Shown here: positions 61,662 to 64,000 of the stretch, piece by piece
How the letters are laid out: each line of letters opens with the position of its first letter
Numbering within the stretch: the stretch's first letter is position 1
Origin: Spirosoma endophyticum
GTDB lineage: Bacteria > Bacteroidota > Bacteroidia > Cytophagales > Spirosomataceae
NCBI RefSeq assembly: GCF_900112365.1
Contig: NZ_FOLQ01000002.1
Span: 186,001 to 250,000 of the forward strand
Length of the DNA: 64,000 nucleotides
Direction of reading: 5' to 3'
The notes under the pieces: model-generated
The model's input: only the letters and a program-made list of their open reading frames with translations
Told to the model about the DNA's origin: nothing
Database searches by the model: none
Program-made: the position numbers and the translations under genes

Positions 61662-63398
61662 ATGGCTAAAAAGATAGCGGATCAACTTGTTGACATGCTG
61701 TTCGAAAACGGCGTAAAACGCATCTACGCTGTAGCAGGTGATAGTCTCAATGAACTAAACGATGCCGTGCGCCGAAACGGTAAAATCAAATGGATACACG
61801 TTCGCCACGAAGAAGCGGGTGCCTACGCGGCTGCCGCCGAAGCCGAACTGGAGGGATTAGCCTGTTGCGCCGGTAGCTGCGGGCCAGGGCATGTTCATTT
61901 GATCAACGGGCTGTATGATGCCCATCGCTCCGGCGTTCCGGTCATTGCCATTGCGTCAACGATAGATACATCCGAATTTGGTACCGATTATTTTCAGTCC
62001 ACCAATACCATACGGCTATTTGACGATTGCAGTGGCTACAACCAAATCGCGACCACGGCTACCCAGGCTCCCCGTATGTTGCAGGCGGCCATTCAACACG
62101 CGCTTCACGTGAAAGGTGTGGCCGTGTTCGGACTCCCTGGTGATGTAGCCGCTCTGGACGCTGTGGAAAGTCCCAGCGCCATGCACAATTACCGGACTGA
62201 GGTGGTGATGCGGCCTACCGACGCCGATTTAGTGCAAGTTGCCCATTTACTTAATTCAGGAACCAAAGTCGCCATTTATTGCGGCATTGGGGCCGCTCAG
62301 GCACACCAGCAGGTCATCGCCCTGGCCGCTTTATTGAAGGCACCCGTCGGTTATTCGTTCCGGGGTAAGATGGGCATTCAATATGATAATCCGTACGAAG
62401 TAGGCATGACCGGGCTGCTGGGCTTGCCCTCCGCTTACCACAGTATGCACGAGGCCGATGTCGTTCTGTTATTAGGGACCGATTTTCCGTACACACCCTT
62501 CATGCCGGTCAAAAATAAAATCATTCAGATTGATGAGAAGCCGGAACGGCTTGGCCGACGGGCCAAGCTGGCCATGGGCCTTTGTGGTAAAATCAACGAC
62601 TCGCTGGTCGCTCTTCTGCCCCTGATCAACGAAAAGGTAGATGACAGTTTTCTAAGAGCCCAACTGAGCTTGTACGATACGGTGAAACGTCACTTGCATA
62701 CCTATGTAGAGGATGAAGGCGGTACAAACGCCATTAGTCCGGAATTCGTAGCCGCTTCAATCAATAATCTGGCCAGCGACGACGCGATTTTTACGGTCGA
62801 TACGGGTATGTGTTGCGTTTGGGGTGCCCGCTACATACAGGCCACGGGCAAACGACGCTTGTTGGGTTCTTTTAATCATGGTTCCATGGCGAATGCGATG
62901 CCCATGGCCATTGGGGCGTCACTAACGTATCCGGGCAGACAAGTCATTGCCTTCTGTGGCGATGGGGGCCTCTCTATGCTATTGGGCGATCTGGCCACGA
63001 TCCAGCAATATCGTCTGCCGATAAAAGTGATTGTGTTTAACAACCGGGCGTTGGGCATGGTCAAGCTGGAGATGGAGGTGCAAGGGCTGCCGGATAATGA
63101 AACCGATATGGTAAACCCTGATTTCGCCTTAGTGGCTCAGGCCATGGGCTTCAAAGGCATTACTGTTCGTCAACCTGCCGACCTGAATAAGGCGTTAACC
63201 GAAGCGTTTGCCGAAGAGGGGCCGGTTCTGATCGATGTTTTTACGAATCCAGCTTCCTTAGCGATGCCCCCAAAAGTAGAATGGGATCAGGTCAAAGGGT
63301 ATACGCTGGCCATGAGCAAACTCATGCTGGGTGGCCGTATGGACGAGGTACTGGATACCGTGAAAGCTAACTACAAGCATTTATCAGAGATAGTATAA
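61662..63398 (+). CDS. poxB: Thiamine-diphosphate-dependent pyruvate oxidase / pyruvate:quinone dehydrogenase-type enzyme
   Basis: 578 residues, close to E. coli PoxB (572). The N-terminal pyrimidine-binding domain has the activating Glu in HVRHEEAGAYAAAAEAEL and SCGPGHVHLINGLYDA; the central domain has LLLGTDFPYTPFMPV; the C-terminal domain has the ThDP motif in FCGDGGLSMLLGDLATIQQY with VFNN, then LGMVKLEMEVQGLPDNETDM. It would decarboxylate pyruvate to acetate, passing electrons to quinone at the membrane. Other members of the family (acetolactate synthase) are less likely given the PoxB-like C-terminus. Its promoter adjoins the MITE-like element. An MFS gene follows after 48 bases. Confidence 0.88.
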   Translation: MAKKIADQLVDMLFENGVKRIYAVAGDSLNELNDAVRRNGKIKWIHVRHEEAGAYAAAAEAELEGLACCAGSCGPGHVHLINGLYDAHRSGVPVIAIASTIDTSEFGTDYFQSTNTIRLFDDCSGYNQIATTATQAPRMLQAAIQHALHVKGVAVFGLPGDVAALDAVESPSAMHNYRTEVVMRPTDADLVQVAHLLNSGTKVAIYCGIGAAQAHQQVIALAALLKAPVGYSFRGKMGIQYDNPYEVGMTGLLGLPSAYHSMHEADVVLLLGTDFPYTPFMPVKNKIIQIDEKPERLGRRAKLAMGLCGKINDSLVALLPLINEKVDDSFLRAQLSLYDTVKRHLHTYVEDEGGTNAISPEFVAASINNLASDDAIFTVDTGMCCVWGARYIQATGKRRLLGSFNHGSMANAMPMAIGASLTYPGRQVIAFCGDGGLSMLLGDLATIQQYRLPIKVIVFNNRALGMVKLEMEVQGLPDNETDMVNPDFALVAQAMGFKGITVRQPADLNKALTEAFAEEGPVLIDVFTNPASLAMPPKVEWDQVKGYTLAMSKLMLGGRMDEVLDTVKANYKHLSEIV

Positions 63399-63446
63399 GC
63401 GATAGCCCGCTTGAACCTATGATTCTACAATCAGCGAGCCCTTTTT

Positions 63447-64000
63447 ATGAGCCAGTCTAAATCGACCAGTATCTTTTCGCCCTTTCAGGAAGAGTTGTTT
63501 CGGACTCTTTGGGTAGCGGCCTTTATCTCCAATGTGGGAACCTGGATGCAAAATGTAGGGGTAAGTTGGGTAGCCGCCACGCTGACAACATCGCCCTTGA
63601 TGATCTCATTGATTCAAACAGCCTCCTCCTTGCCTGCCCTGTTTTTTAGCTATCCTGCGGGCGTCATTTCAGACCAGTCGGATAGGCGTAAATTATTAAT
63701 GGCGCTGCAAGTATTTCTTTTCGTGGTGGTCATGCTTCTTTCTCTCTTCACCGAGATGCACCTCCTTGGCATCCATTTGCTGATTTTTTTCACCTTTTTA
63801 ATTGGCCTCGGCGCTGCTTTTACAACGCCCATCTGGCAGGCAATCACCCCAGAGGTCATCACGCCAGCCCGATTAAAAGAAGCCATTGCCTTGAATGGGG
63901 TCAATTTTAATCTGGCCCGAGCTGTTGGTCCCGCTTTAGGCGGCATCATTTTAACCCTTGGGGGTATTCAATCCATTTTTGTGTTCAATGCCGTCTCCTT
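63447..64000 (+). CDS. MFS transporter (EntS-like MFS_3 type), N-terminal part, cut by window edge
   Basis: Starts at ATG 63447 and stays open to the window end (184 codons visible). The N-terminus SPFQEELFRTLWVAAFISNV followed by GTWMQNVGVSWVAATLTTSP is characteristic of the MFS_3/enterobactin-exporter-like group; SYPAGVISDQSDRRKLLMAL is the loop between helices 2 and 3, and ALNGVNFNLARAVGPALGG marks helix 5. Five to six helices are visible. Probably an efflux pump; substrate unknown. It may be cotranscribed with the PoxB-type gene. Confidence 0.88.
   Translation, partial: MSQSKSTSIFSPFQEELFRTLWVAAFISNVGTWMQNVGVSWVAATLTTSPLMISLIQTASSLPALFFSYPAGVISDQSDRRKLLMALQVFLFVVVMLLSLFTEMHLLGIHLLIFFTFLIGLGAAFTTPIWQAITPEVITPARLKEAIALNGVNFNLARAVGPALGGIILTLGGIQSIFVFNAVS

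Overview
The window looks like chromosome of a Bacteroidota bacterium from the Cytophagales, most likely Spirosoma or a close relative. The genus is inferred from gene content; no rRNA is present. Supporting signs are a SusC/SusD pair driven by a FecI-type sigma factor and FecR anti-sigma factor, a Nudix-type sugar regulator beside xylose isomerase, 7TMR-DISM histidine kinase and TPR-HTH regulators, a TAnnTTTG-like -7 element, and intergenic C-rich inverted repeats of the kind common in this phylum. No tRNA, CRISPR array, intact prophage or transposase gene was seen.

Layout. Positions 1-3350 hold housekeeping genes: the tail of an MFS transporter, heptose epimerase, a QueD/PTPS enzyme and lpxB. 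A broken gene joining a phage-collar domain to a secreted-protein C-terminal domain follows (3377-3868). Positions 4217-8380 are a xylose module: Nudix/winged-helix regulator, a 25-bp palindromic operator candidate, xylose isomerase and a split transketolase. Positions 8663-41234 are a roughly 32-kb xylan utilization locus: sigma/anti-sigma pair, SusC with STN domain, SusD, four GH43 proteins, a secreted VOC protein, a CE6-type acetylesterase, a BD-FAE-like esterase, a GH29 protein, five CE1-like proteins carrying six catalytic domains, GH8, two GH10 xylanases, GH115 alpha-glucuronidase and a large SIAE/CE20-like esterase. Positions 41375-48807 carry a GCS2-type ligase, a photolyase, two stand-alone receiver proteins and a LuxR-type two-component system. 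Positions 49211-57949 carry a small protein, a secreted reprolysin-like metalloprotease, a TPR-HTH regulator and a VCBS/Ig/LRR surface protein. From 59022 on come a lone M17 N-domain protein, an outer-membrane porin gene broken by one stop codon, a MITE-like inverted-repeat element, a PoxB-type enzyme and the start of another MFS gene.

How the genes fit together. GH10 enzymes would cut the xylan backbone. GH115, the GH43 proteins and the esterases would remove glucuronate, arabinose, acetyl and feruloyl groups. GH8 and GH43 would finish oligosaccharides, SusC/SusD would capture and import them, and XylA plus transketolase would pass xylose into the pentose phosphate pathway. Xylulokinase is not in the window.

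The most unusual items are: a roughly 140-residue C-terminal domain shared by the metalloprotease and the VCBS/LRR protein and found again, broken, at 3377-3600; the esterase array, whose last member appears to have absorbed a duplicate of its neighbour; a pair of TACCTG-N4-CAGGTA dyads upstream of the two-component system; a receiver protein with Glu in place of the phospho-acceptor Asp; and two inverted-repeat elements of possible mobile origin (2110-2215 and 61342-61478).
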